64,000 bases of DNA from an uncultured Prevotellaceae bacterium (GTDB lineage Bacteria > Bacteroidota > Bacteroidia > Bacteroidales > Bacteroidaceae). The notes under the pieces are model-generated. The model saw nothing but the letters and a program-made list of their open reading frames with translations, searched no databases and was not told the DNA's origin. This document shows, one piece after another, positions 7,824 to 15,862 of this stretch. The position numbers were made by a program, and so were the translations under genes. How positions within the stretch are numbered: the stretch's first letter is position 1; the number at the start of each line of letters is the position of its first letter. The stretch lies in the NCBI GenBank assembly GCA_900314655.1, contig OMWC01000009.1:34901-98900 (forward strand), in the 5' to 3' direction.

Positions 7824-9311
7824 ATGAAGAAATTGCAAGCTTTGAACAAGCGCACGGCTCCAAAGAGCGTGATGCCTGAGAAAATCATTCAGTTTGGTGA
7901 AGGTAACTTCCTGCGTGCTTTCGTTGACTGGATTGTGTGGAACATGGACCAGAAGACCGACTTCAACGGTTCAGTTGTAGTGGTTCAGCCCATCGAACGT
8001 GGTATGGTTGACTGGCTCAATGGTCAGGACTGCCTCTATCACGTGAACCTGCAGGGTCGCCAGAACGGTGAGGCCGTCAACTCTCTCACCCGCATCGACG
8101 TGATCAGCCGCGCCCTCAATCCATACAGCCAGAATGCCGCTTTCTTGGCATTGGCCGACCAGCCCGAGATTCGCTTCGTCATCTCCAACACGACTGAAGC
8201 CGGTATCGCCTTCGATCCCGCCTGCAAACTCTCCGACGCTCCCGCCAGTAGCTATCCCGGCAAGCTCGTGCAGCTGCTCTATCGCCGTTACCAGACGTTC
8301 AACGGCTGCCCCTCAAAGGGTCTTATCATCATGCCTTGCGAGCTGATCTTCCTGAACGGCCACCATCTGAAGGAGTGCATCGAGAAGTACATTGAGCTCT
8401 GGAAGGACGACTTCGGTGCCGACTACGAGGGATTCAAGGAGTGGTTCGAGAAGTACAACTACGTTTGCGCCACGCTCGTGGACCGCATCGTTCCCGGATT
8501 CCCCCGCAAGGAGATTGCCGACATCCAGCAGAAGATCTCTTATGCCGACAACCTCGTTGTACAGGCTGAAATCTTCCACCTCTGGGTGATCGAGAAGCCC
8601 ACCAACATGAGCATCGAAGACCTGCGCGCCGAATTCCCCGCAGAGAAGGCTGGCCTGCACGTGCTCATCGCAGAAAGCGAGAAGCCTTACCACGAGCGCA
8701 AGGTGACGCTCCTCAACGGTCCTCACACCGTGCTCTCACCCGTAGCCTATCTCTCAGGTGTTGACATCGTGCGCGATGCCTGCAACCACGAGGTGATCGG
8801 CAAGTATATCCACAAGGTACAGTTCGAGGAGCTGATGCAGACCCTCAACCTGCCTATGGACGAGTTGCAGCAGTTTGCCAGCGACGTGCTGGAGCGCTTC
8901 AACAACCCATACGTTGACCATCAGGTGACCAGCATCATGCTGAACTCATTCCCGAAATACCAGACTCGCGACCTGCCCGGACTGAAGACCTATCTGGAGC
9001 GCAAGGGCGAACTGCCTAAGGGACTCGTGCTCGGTCTTGCTGCCATCATCACTTACTATAAGGGCGGCACACGTGCCGACGGCGCTCCCATCCAGCCCAA
9101 CGACGACCAGAAGATCATGGACCTGCTCACCGAACTCTGGGCAACGGGCGACACCCGCAAGGTGGCCGAGGGCGTGCTGGCAGCCAAGGACCTCATCTGG
9201 GGCGAGCATGGCGATCTGAACCAGATTCCCGGACTCACCGACATGGTGGTATGCTTCCTCGACAGCATCCAGAAGAACGGCATGCTGGAGACCGTGAAGA
9301 GCATTCTCTAA
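7824..9311 (+). CDS. uxaB: Tagaturonate reductase (altronate oxidoreductase)
   Basis: Predicted 495-residue member of the mannitol dehydrogenase family, UxaB branch, which reduces D-tagaturonate to D-altronate with NADH in galacturonate catabolism. Near the start PEKIIQFGEGNFLRAFVDW forms the beta-alpha start of the nucleotide fold; the family motif around HERKVTLLNGPHTVL (near residue 292) carries the Lys and His region of polyol dehydrogenases. Length is typical. It stands alone, without uxaA or uxaC here, behind its own promoter and a palindrome that could be an operator, and is closed by a strong hairpin at 9340-9376. Confidence 0.92.
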   Translation: MKKLQALNKRTAPKSVMPEKIIQFGEGNFLRAFVDWIVWNMDQKTDFNGSVVVVQPIERGMVDWLNGQDCLYHVNLQGRQNGEAVNSLTRIDVISRALNPYSQNAAFLALADQPEIRFVISNTTEAGIAFDPACKLSDAPASSYPGKLVQLLYRRYQTFNGCPSKGLIIMPCELIFLNGHHLKECIEKYIELWKDDFGADYEGFKEWFEKYNYVCATLVDRIVPGFPRKEIADIQQKISYADNLVVQAEIFHLWVIEKPTNMSIEDLRAEFPAEKAGLHVLIAESEKPYHERKVTLLNGPHTVLSPVAYLSGVDIVRDACNHEVIGKYIHKVQFEELMQTLNLPMDELQQFASDVLERFNNPYVDHQVTSIMLNSFPKYQTRDLPGLKTYLERKGELPKGLVLGLAAIITYYKGGTRADGAPIQPNDDQKIMDLLTELWATGDTRKVAEGVLAAKDLIWGEHGDLNQIPGLTDMVVCFLDSIQKNGMLETVKSIL

Positions 9312-9339
9312 AAAGATAATAACTGATAACTTTCTGCGG

Positions 9340-9376
9340 AAGGGGATGTGTCTGACAAAAAAGACACATCCCCTTT
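9340..9376 (+). terminator. uxaB terminator
   Basis: A 14-bp perfect stem (9340-9353 with 9362-9375) around an 8-base loop lies 28 bases after the uxaB stop. The downstream U-run is short, so it may also stabilise the mRNA end. Confidence 0.75.
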
Positions 9377-9400
9377 CTACATTTTCGCACAAAAAGAAAT

Positions 9401-9430
9401 GAGGGTATGCCCTGCTGAAGGCATACCCTC
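9401..9430 (-). terminator. Terminator of the DUF3127 gene
   Basis: GAGGGTATGCC (9401-9411) pairs perfectly with GGCATACCCTC (9420-9430). Read on the minus strand it is followed by a T-rich tract (ATTTCTTTTTG), so it ends the gene at 9460. Confidence 0.75.
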
Positions 9431-9459
9431 TATTACTTGAATTTGAAATTTGCTGAAGC

Positions 9460-9867
9460 TTAGAACGGCAGATCGTCGGCACTACCCTCGGCTGCAGGCT
9501 GTGCTGGCGGGAATGGTGCCGGAGCAGGAGCAGCAGCGGCTTCAGGAGCCGGGAAAGGCTGTACACCCTGTGCGGCAGCCTGAGCAGCAGCGGGATCTAT
9601 GCGATCCACCTTCCATGCACGTACATCATTGAACCAACGGCCCTGATACTCATGGGCATCAATATCGAAACTGACACGCAGCTCCTCGCCGATCTGAATA
9701 TTCATATTAGCAATCTTGTCCTCACCAAACACGCGGAACACACACTTCTTGGGATACTGCTCGTGAGTTTCGATTACATAGTCCTGACTCTTCCAAGAGT
9801 TGCCCGTACGGGCTGAAACGCCGCCCTGAGCTGGCATAACGGCGATTATTTTACCTTCTATTTCCAT
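9460..9867 (-). CDS. DUF3127 OB-fold-like protein with SSB-like C-terminal tip
   Basis: Predicted 135-residue protein. Residues 1-92 match the DUF3127 family, a small beta-rich domain thought to resemble OB folds. Residues about 93-125 are a low-complexity Ala/Pro/Gln linker, and the protein ends DDLPF. Ordered domain, flexible linker and acidic-hydrophobic tip is exactly the layout of bacterial SSB, whose DDDIPF tail recruits repair proteins. The gene is divergent from dnaN and close to radA and recN, so a role in single-strand DNA handling is plausible but inferred. No classical SSB sequence similarity is visible. Confidence 0.85.
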   Translation of the reverse strand: MEIEGKIIAVMPAQGGVSARTGNSWKSQDYVIETHEQYPKKCVFRVFGEDKIANMNIQIGEELRVSFDIDAHEYQGRWFNDVRAWKVDRIDPAAAQAAAQGVQPFPAPEAAAAPAPAPFPPAQPAAEGSADDLPF

Positions 9868-9948
9868 TACTTATATTTGTTTATGTATGTTTTCAGTTTG
9901 CGAAATTAATAAAAAAGTTCTAACAAGAGAAACTTTTTCAGCGTTTTT

Positions 9949-9980
9949 TTTGTTTTGCACTATTTTTTTGTGTATTTTTG
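9949..9980 (+). promoter_or_regulatory. dnaN operon promoter
   Basis: TTTG (9949-9952), 20 bp, TATTTTTG (9973-9980), in a T-rich region. The leader to the dnaN ATG is about 30 nt. Confidence 0.65.
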
Positions 9981-10016
9981 TACCTCAAATAAAAGTAACT
10001 AAAAACATCAACTATA

Positions 10017-11141
10017 ATGAGAATCACATTATCAAGTTCGGCTCTCAGCAGCCAACTCGGAACACTCGCCAAGGTTATCAACAGCAAGAACAGCCTGGCC
10101 ATCCTCGACTGCTTCCTCTTCGAAGTGGCAAATCAGCAACTCACCATCACCGCCTCCGATAGCGAGAACGTGATGCGCTCCACCATGCAGTTGGAAATGG
10201 CTGACGGTGAAGGCAAGTTTGCAGTAAACAACCGCACCATCCTCGATGCCGTGAAGGAACTCCCCGAGCAGCCCCTCACCCTCGATGTGGACACCAATAC
10301 GTTCAGCGTGAAGGTTATCTATCAGAACGGTATGTACAACTTCACCGCCCAGAATGCCGACGAGTATCCCATTGCCCAGCAGATGCCCGAGACTGCCACC
10401 TCGCTGACGCTCCCCAGCAACGTGCTGGCCGACAATATCACACGTGCCATTTTCGCCACGGCTCAGGAAGAACTCCGCCCCGTGATGAACGGCATCTACT
10501 TCGACCTCACCCCCGACGCGCTCGCCATCGTAGCCAGCGACGGCCACAAGCTGGTGCGCAACAAGAACTTCACCGTAAGGACCGAAACGCCCACCGCCTT
10601 CATCCTTCCCAAGAAGCCCGCTACGCTGCTGAAGAACGTGCTCGGCAAGGACGATAGCGACGTGGTCATCCGCTTCGATGAGCGCAACGCCCAGATTTCA
10701 TTCGGCGACACCACGCTCCTCTGCCGCCTCATTGAGGGCCGCTACCCCAACTACAACTCCGTGATTCCGCAGAACAATCCCTATCAGCTCACCATCGACC
10801 GCAAGACGCTCATCGGAGCCCTTCGCCGCGTGCTTCCCTTTGCCAGCGAGAGCAGCCAGCTGGTGCGCCTCCACATCGAGAACGGCAAGATAGAGGTTTC
10901 CTCCGAGGATATCGACTTCTCAACGAGCGCCAAGGAGGAAGTGACCTGCGACTACACCGGCAGCGCCATGAACATCGGCTTCAAGGGCCCGTCGCTCACC
11001 GAGATTCTCAACAACCTCAACAGCGAGGAAGTAACGCTGCAGCTGGCCGATCCGTCGCGCCCATGCCTCATCCTGCCTGTTGATCAGCCCGAGAATGAGG
11101 ATGTGCTGATGCTTATCATGCCGATGCTTTTGAACGACTAA
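10017..11141 (+). CDS. dnaN: DNA polymerase III beta subunit (sliding clamp)
   Basis: Predicted 374-residue beta clamp, the ring that tethers DNA polymerase III to DNA. Three clamp repeats of about 120 residues are recognisable. Marks include MRITLSSSALSSQLGTLAKVI at the start, IVASDGHKLV near residue 180 and the C-terminal hydrophobic LPV..MLIMPMLLND end. Length is normal. It heads an apparent operon: the next gene starts 9 bp after its stop, followed by coaBC, DUF4835 and recN. It is not next to dnaA, which is common in Bacteroidota. Confidence 0.97.
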   Translation: MRITLSSSALSSQLGTLAKVINSKNSLAILDCFLFEVANQQLTITASDSENVMRSTMQLEMADGEGKFAVNNRTILDAVKELPEQPLTLDVDTNTFSVKVIYQNGMYNFTAQNADEYPIAQQMPETATSLTLPSNVLADNITRAIFATAQEELRPVMNGIYFDLTPDALAIVASDGHKLVRNKNFTVRTETPTAFILPKKPATLLKNVLGKDDSDVVIRFDERNAQISFGDTTLLCRLIEGRYPNYNSVIPQNNPYQLTIDRKTLIGALRRVLPFASESSQLVRLHIENGKIEVSSEDIDFSTSAKEEVTCDYTGSAMNIGFKGPSLTEILNNLNSEEVTLQLADPSRPCLILPVDQPENEDVLMLIMPMLLND

Positions 11142-11150
11142 TTTTTTTGA

Positions 11151-12017
11151 ATGATGAAATTAAATCTTACTAAGCCCCTCGTTGTCTTCGACTTGGAGAC
11201 AACGGGGCTTGATCTTGTAAAGGACAGGATCATCCAGATATCATATATTAAGGTAAACCTTGACGGAACGGAAGTCCGCAAGAATCAGTTCGTGAATCCC
11301 GGCATGGATATACCGCCCATCGTGGTGGAACTGACGGGAATCACCAACGAAGACGTGAAAGACGCCCCAAGTTTCAAGGACCTGGCCCCGAAGCTTGCAG
11401 CCGACTTTTCGGGCTGCGACTTTGCCGGCTACAACAGCAACAACTTCGACATCCCCCTGCTGGCCGAGGAATTCCTGCGCGCCGGCATCGACTTCGATTT
11501 CGAGAAATGCCGGATGATTGACGCCTGCACCATCTTCAAGCGGATGGAACGCCGCAACCTTGCTGCCGCCTATAAGTTCTATTGCGGACGCAAGATGGAG
11601 GACGACTTCCAGGCCCACCTTGCCGACCAGGACACCGAGGCCACATGGCGTGTGCTTCAGGCCGAGCTCGACTACTATGCCCCCGGTTCACCCGTTGCAC
11701 TCGACGATGAGACCAAGGTTCTCCACAACGACATGGACGAGCTGGCAGCCTTCTCCAAGACCAACGACAATGTGGATTTTGCAGGCCGCATCGTATGGCA
11801 GGAGATGAAGGATGCCCAGGGCAACGTGCTCACCGACGGCAACGGCAAGCCCCGCAAGCAGGAAGTGTTCAACTTCGGCAAGTACAAGGGATGGGTGGTG
11901 AGCGAAGTGCTCCACCGCGACCCCGGTTACTACAGCTGGATGCTGAGCAGCGACTTCACCTACAACACGAAGCAAGTGCTCACCCGCATCCGTCTGCGCG
12001 AATTCAACAAACGATAA
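11151..12017 (+). CDS. DEDDh 3'-5' exonuclease with DUF3820-like C-terminal domain
   Basis: Predicted 288-residue protein of the DnaQ/Pol III epsilon exonuclease superfamily. Exo I is FDLETTG near residue 14, Exo II GYNSNNFDIPLL near residue 96, and Exo III HLADQD near residue 153, where the His and the Asp five residues later define the DEDDh class. The last 60 residues (FNFGKYKGWVVSEVLHRDPGY) look like the DUF3820 domain that follows some exonucleases. Placed between dnaN and coaBC with short gaps, it is probably a proofreading or repair exonuclease; whether it is the true epsilon subunit is not certain. Confidence 0.88.
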   Translation: MMKLNLTKPLVVFDLETTGLDLVKDRIIQISYIKVNLDGTEVRKNQFVNPGMDIPPIVVELTGITNEDVKDAPSFKDLAPKLAADFSGCDFAGYNSNNFDIPLLAEEFLRAGIDFDFEKCRMIDACTIFKRMERRNLAAAYKFYCGRKMEDDFQAHLADQDTEATWRVLQAELDYYAPGSPVALDDETKVLHNDMDELAAFSKTNDNVDFAGRIVWQEMKDAQGNVLTDGNGKPRKQEVFNFGKYKGWVVSEVLHRDPGYYSWMLSSDFTYNTKQVLTRIRLREFNKR

Positions 12018-12032
12018 AAAAAACCTTCAGGA

Positions 12033-13226
12033 ATGCTAAAAGGTAAGAAGATTGTGCTCGGCATCACGGGCAGCATAGCCGCCTATAAGGCGTGTCTCAT
12101 CATACGGGCGCTCATCAAGCAGGGTGCCGAGGTGCAGGTGGTGATCACCCCTTCTGGTAAAGAGTTCATCACCCCCATCACGCTCTCTGCCCTCACCCAC
12201 AAGCCCGTTGTCAGCGAGTTCTTTTCCCAGCGCGACGGCACGTGGAACAGCCATGTAGATCTTGGCCTCTGGGCAGATGCTATGCTCATCGCCCCCGCCA
12301 CGGCTTCCACCATCGGGAAGATGGCCCACGGCATTGCCGACAATATGCTCATCACCACTTACCTCTCCATGAAAGCCCCCGTCTTCATCGCCCCCGCCAT
12401 GGACCTTGACATGTATGCACATCCCAGCACGCAGCAGAACCTCAAGACGCTGCAGGCCTATGGCAATCATATCATTGAGCCCCAGAGCGGATTCCTGGCC
12501 AGCGGACTCGAAGGCAAAGGCCGCATGGAAGAGCCAGAGCGCATCGTGGAATTTCTCGACCATGCCCTCAGCCCTTCGGCTAACGACCTTTCGGGCAAGC
12601 GTATCCTGATCACGGCAGGTCCTACTTACGAGAAGATCGACCCCGTCCGCTTCATCGGCAACTATTCCAGCGGCAAGATGGGATTCGCCCTTGCAGCCGA
12701 ATGCGCTCGGCGCGGTGCCGAAGTCACCCTGGTGGCCGGTCCCGTAAGCCTTCCCACGCCCGCAGGTGTCAGCCGCATCGACGTGGAGAGCTGCCAGGAG
12801 ATGTACGAAGCTTCCACTCAGGCATTCCCCCGCATGGATGCAGCCATCCTCTGCGCTGCCGTGGCCGATTTCCGTCCCGAAACCGCCGCCGAGCAGAAAA
12901 TCAAGCGCGAGAAAGACGACCTCGTGCTGCGCCTGCAGCCCACCCACGACATAGCCCAGCAGTTAGGCCAGCTGAAGACCGACCGCCAGGTGCTCGTGGG
13001 CTTCGCCCTGGAGACCAACGACGAAGAGCTGAATGCCAAGAAGAAGCTGGCGAAGAAGAACCTCGACTTCATCGTGCTCAACTCCACCCGCAACAAAGGC
13101 ACCACCTTCCGTTCCGACGACAATCAGATCAGCATCATCTCGGCCACAGGCCAGAAAGACTTCCCCAAGAAGCCCAAGACCGAAGTTGCCCGCGATATCG
13201 TGGACCATCTGGCAGCCATCATCTAA
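12033..13226 (+). CDS. coaBC: Bifunctional phosphopantothenoylcysteine synthetase/decarboxylase
   Basis: Predicted 397-residue CoaBC (Dfp), which joins phosphopantothenate to cysteine and decarboxylates the product on the way to coenzyme A. Residues 1 to about 180 are the flavoprotein decarboxylase: GITGSIAAYKA at the start, the catalytic His in SHVDLG near residue 73 and PAMDLDMYAHP near residue 121. Residues about 185 to 397 are the synthetase, with ITAGPTYEKIDPVRFI and NYSSGKMG near residue 210. It lies 15 bp after the exonuclease gene. coaX at 24534 and a PanE-like gene at 34432 add two more CoA steps in this window. Confidence 0.96.
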   Translation: MLKGKKIVLGITGSIAAYKACLIIRALIKQGAEVQVVITPSGKEFITPITLSALTHKPVVSEFFSQRDGTWNSHVDLGLWADAMLIAPATASTIGKMAHGIADNMLITTYLSMKAPVFIAPAMDLDMYAHPSTQQNLKTLQAYGNHIIEPQSGFLASGLEGKGRMEEPERIVEFLDHALSPSANDLSGKRILITAGPTYEKIDPVRFIGNYSSGKMGFALAAECARRGAEVTLVAGPVSLPTPAGVSRIDVESCQEMYEASTQAFPRMDAAILCAAVADFRPETAAEQKIKREKDDLVLRLQPTHDIAQQLGQLKTDRQVLVGFALETNDEELNAKKKLAKKNLDFIVLNSTRNKGTTFRSDDNQISIISATGQKDFPKKPKTEVARDIVDHLAAII

Positions 13227-13238
13227 AAGTTCATAGCC

Positions 13239-14147
13239 ATGTTGAAGAAGCTTATTGCCTGTTGCCTGTTCCTGTCGCTTGCCTTCGGTCATAGCCTGAA
13301 GGCCCAGGAGCTGCAAGCCAAGGTTACCATCAATCACGCACAGATTCAAGGCACCGACGTGTCGGTCTTCGAGAGCCTCCAGCAGACCATGGAGCAGTTC
13401 CTCAACGACCAGCAGTGGACCTCACTCCAGTTCCAGAAGAACGAGCGCATCGTATGCAACTTCAACATCACGGTCAGCAAGTACGACCCCTCCAACCATC
13501 TCTTCACCTGCACCGCCCTCATCCAGGCCAACCGTCCGGTCTTCAATTCCAGCTACACCACCACCTTATATAATAATAGGGATGCCAACTTCGACTTCGA
13601 GTTCTCGCAGTTCGACCAGCTCAACTTCAACGAAGAGATGATCGACAACCAGCTCACGGCCCTGATGGCCTACTATGCCTATCTCATCATCGGCCTCGAC
13701 CTCGATTCCTTCGCGCCGATGGGTGGCGAAGACATCCTCCAGCGGTGCCTCAATCTGGTCAACAACACGCAGAACCTCGACTTCAACGGCTGGAAGGCCT
13801 TCGAGAACGACCGCAACCGCTTCGCCATCATCAACGACTATATGGAAGGAGCCATGCAGCCCTTCCGCCAGCTGCAGTACGACTACTACCGCAAAGGGCT
13901 CGACGAGATGGCCAACAATGCCGAGCGCGGACGCGCCAATATCACGACCGCCCTGGAGAACCTCAAGAAGGCCCACGAAGACAGGCCGCTGAGCTTGCTG
14001 CCGCAGATATGGACCGACTATAAGAAGGAAGAACTGGCCAACATCTACAAGGGCAAAGGCACGCAGAAAGAGAAGGAATCCGTCTATGACCTCCTCTTCA
14101 GCATCAATGCCTCGCAGAACAATACATGGGAAAAAATCAAGCAGTAA
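13239..14147 (+). CDS. DUF4835 exported protein
   Basis: Predicted 302-residue protein with a type I signal peptide (cleavage near LKAQ) and a single DUF4835 domain, rich in Tyr, Asn and Phe. The family is restricted to Bacteroidota and typically sits, as here, between coaBC (12 bp upstream) and recN (28 bp downstream). It is probably periplasmic or surface-associated; its function is not established. No membrane helix beyond the signal peptide and no catalytic motif is visible. Confidence 0.88.
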   Translation: MLKKLIACCLFLSLAFGHSLKAQELQAKVTINHAQIQGTDVSVFESLQQTMEQFLNDQQWTSLQFQKNERIVCNFNITVSKYDPSNHLFTCTALIQANRPVFNSSYTTTLYNNRDANFDFEFSQFDQLNFNEEMIDNQLTALMAYYAYLIIGLDLDSFAPMGGEDILQRCLNLVNNTQNLDFNGWKAFENDRNRFAIINDYMEGAMQPFRQLQYDYYRKGLDEMANNAERGRANITTALENLKKAHEDRPLSLLPQIWTDYKKEELANIYKGKGTQKEKESVYDLLFSINASQNNTWEKIKQ

Positions 14148-14175
14148 GACCCTTAGATTATCACTTCAAAAGTAT

Positions 14176-15837
14176 ATGCTTAAGCAACTATATATCAAGA
14201 ACTTCACGCTCATTGATGAACTCGACATTCAGCTCTTTCCCGGCTTCTCCGTGATTACCGGCGAGACGGGAGCAGGCAAGAGCATCATCCTTGGAGCACT
14301 CTCTCTCCTCTTAGGCCAGCGAGCCGATTCCCGGAGCATCAAGTCGGGCTCCGACCGCTGCATCATCGAGGCCCATTTCGACCTCAGCCGCTACCAGCTG
14401 GAAAGCCTTTTCACGTCCTACGACATCGACTACGATGCCCAGGACTGCATCTTCCGACGCGAGCTCACCGCCGCCGGCAAGAGCCGCGCCTTCATCAACG
14501 ACACCCCCGTGCCCCTCGGCGTCATGAAAGCCATCGGCCAGCAGCTTGTTGACATCCACTCGCAGCATCAGAACCTGCTCCTGCAGGAAGAAGACTTCCA
14601 GCTCAACGTCGTGGATATCATTGCCCAGGACGGCAAGCAGCTCGCCAGCTACCAAGACGCATTCCGCCGCTATCAGGAAGCGCGCCGGGCCGTCATGCGG
14701 ATGGAAGAAGACATCGCCAAGGCAGCCCAGAACGAAGACTTCCTCCGCTTCCAGTACAACGAGCTCAACGATGCCCAGCTCGCCCCAGGCCAGCAGGAAG
14801 AACTCGAACAGGAAAGCGAGACCCTCAGCCATGTGGAAGACATCAAGACCGCGCTCTACACCGCCGAGGGAATCCTTAGCGGCGACGAGGGCAACCTTGT
14901 AGAACGTCTGCGCGAAGCATCGCGCGCCATCGAAGGCATCCGCGACGTCTATGCCGATGCCGCAGAAGTGGCAGAGCGCATCCACAGCAGCTATATCGAG
15001 CTGAAAGACATCGCCGCAGAAGTCACGCAGATGTCTGCCCATACCGATTTCGACCCCAAACGCCTCGATTCCGTCAACGAACAGCTCGACACCATCTACT
15101 CCCTGCAGAAGAAGCACCACGTGGAGACCGTCGAAGAGCTCATTGCCCTGCGCGACCAACTCCGGCAGCAGCTCGACCATCTCGATAACAGCAGCGATGA
15201 GATTGAGGCCCTGCGCCGCCAGGAGCAAAACGCCGCCATAACGGCCCTCAGTCATGCCGCCACCCTGACAGCCCTCCGGAAGAAAGCCGCCCAGAAGGTG
15301 GAGAAAGAGATGAAGAGCCGCCTCGTACCCCTCGGCATCCCCAACGTGCGCTTTGCCGTTGACGTCACCCCCACCGAACAACTCTCCGAGAAAGGAGCCG
15401 ACAAGGTGGCCTTCCTCTTCAGCGCCAACACCAGCACCCCCATGCAGCCCGTTGCGCAGATTGCATCCGGCGGTGAGATTGCCCGCGTCATGCTCTCGCT
15501 GAAAGCCATGATCAGCGGCACGGTCAAGCTCCCCACCATCATCTTCGACGAGATTGACACCGGTGTGAGCGGCCGCGTGGCCGAGATGATGGCCAAGATC
15601 ATGCAGGAGATGGGCCATACCGACCGTCAGGTCATCAGCATCACCCATCTGCCCCAGATAGCCGCCCTCGGCAGCCATCACTACAAGGTGTACAAGGAAG
15701 AAACCCCCGAAGGCACCAAGAGCCGCATGCAGCTGCTCAGCCCCGACGACCGCATACAGGAAATAGCCCAGATGCTCAGCGGAAGCGATGTCACCGCCGC
15801 CGCCATCAGCAATGCCAAGGCCCTCCTGAAAAGATAA
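14176..15837 (+). CDS. recN: DNA repair protein RecN
   Basis: Predicted 553-residue SMC-like ATPase acting early in double-strand break repair. Walker A GETGAGKS at residues 29-36, the ABC signature SGGEIARVMLSLK near residue 431 and Walker B TIIFDEIDTGVSG near residue 455 are intact; the middle is a long charged coiled-coil region (about residues 150-350). The frame extends upstream to 14086, but those codons overlap the DUF4835 gene and do not look like RecN, whose N-terminus starts at MLKQLYIKNF; 14176 is therefore used. It is followed 25 bp later by a TPR gene in the same direction. Confidence 0.96.
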   Translation: MLKQLYIKNFTLIDELDIQLFPGFSVITGETGAGKSIILGALSLLLGQRADSRSIKSGSDRCIIEAHFDLSRYQLESLFTSYDIDYDAQDCIFRRELTAAGKSRAFINDTPVPLGVMKAIGQQLVDIHSQHQNLLLQEEDFQLNVVDIIAQDGKQLASYQDAFRRYQEARRAVMRMEEDIAKAAQNEDFLRFQYNELNDAQLAPGQQEELEQESETLSHVEDIKTALYTAEGILSGDEGNLVERLREASRAIEGIRDVYADAAEVAERIHSSYIELKDIAAEVTQMSAHTDFDPKRLDSVNEQLDTIYSLQKKHHVETVEELIALRDQLRQQLDHLDNSSDEIEALRRQEQNAAITALSHAATLTALRKKAAQKVEKEMKSRLVPLGIPNVRFAVDVTPTEQLSEKGADKVAFLFSANTSTPMQPVAQIASGGEIARVMLSLKAMISGTVKLPTIIFDEIDTGVSGRVAEMMAKIMQEMGHTDRQVISITHLPQIAALGSHHYKVYKEETPEGTKSRMQLLSPDDRIQEIAQMLSGSDVTAAAISNAKALLKR

Positions 15838-15862
15838 ACATTTCTCATTTAAATACGATAAG

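Noticed and set aside
14086..14175. N-terminal extension of RecN
   Set aside because: Overlaps the end of the DUF4835 gene and does not resemble RecN; the family start is at 14176.
14311..15681. 456-codon minus-strand open frame
   Set aside because: Lies wholly antisense to recN, with low-complexity Gly/His/Val composition typical of shadow frames.
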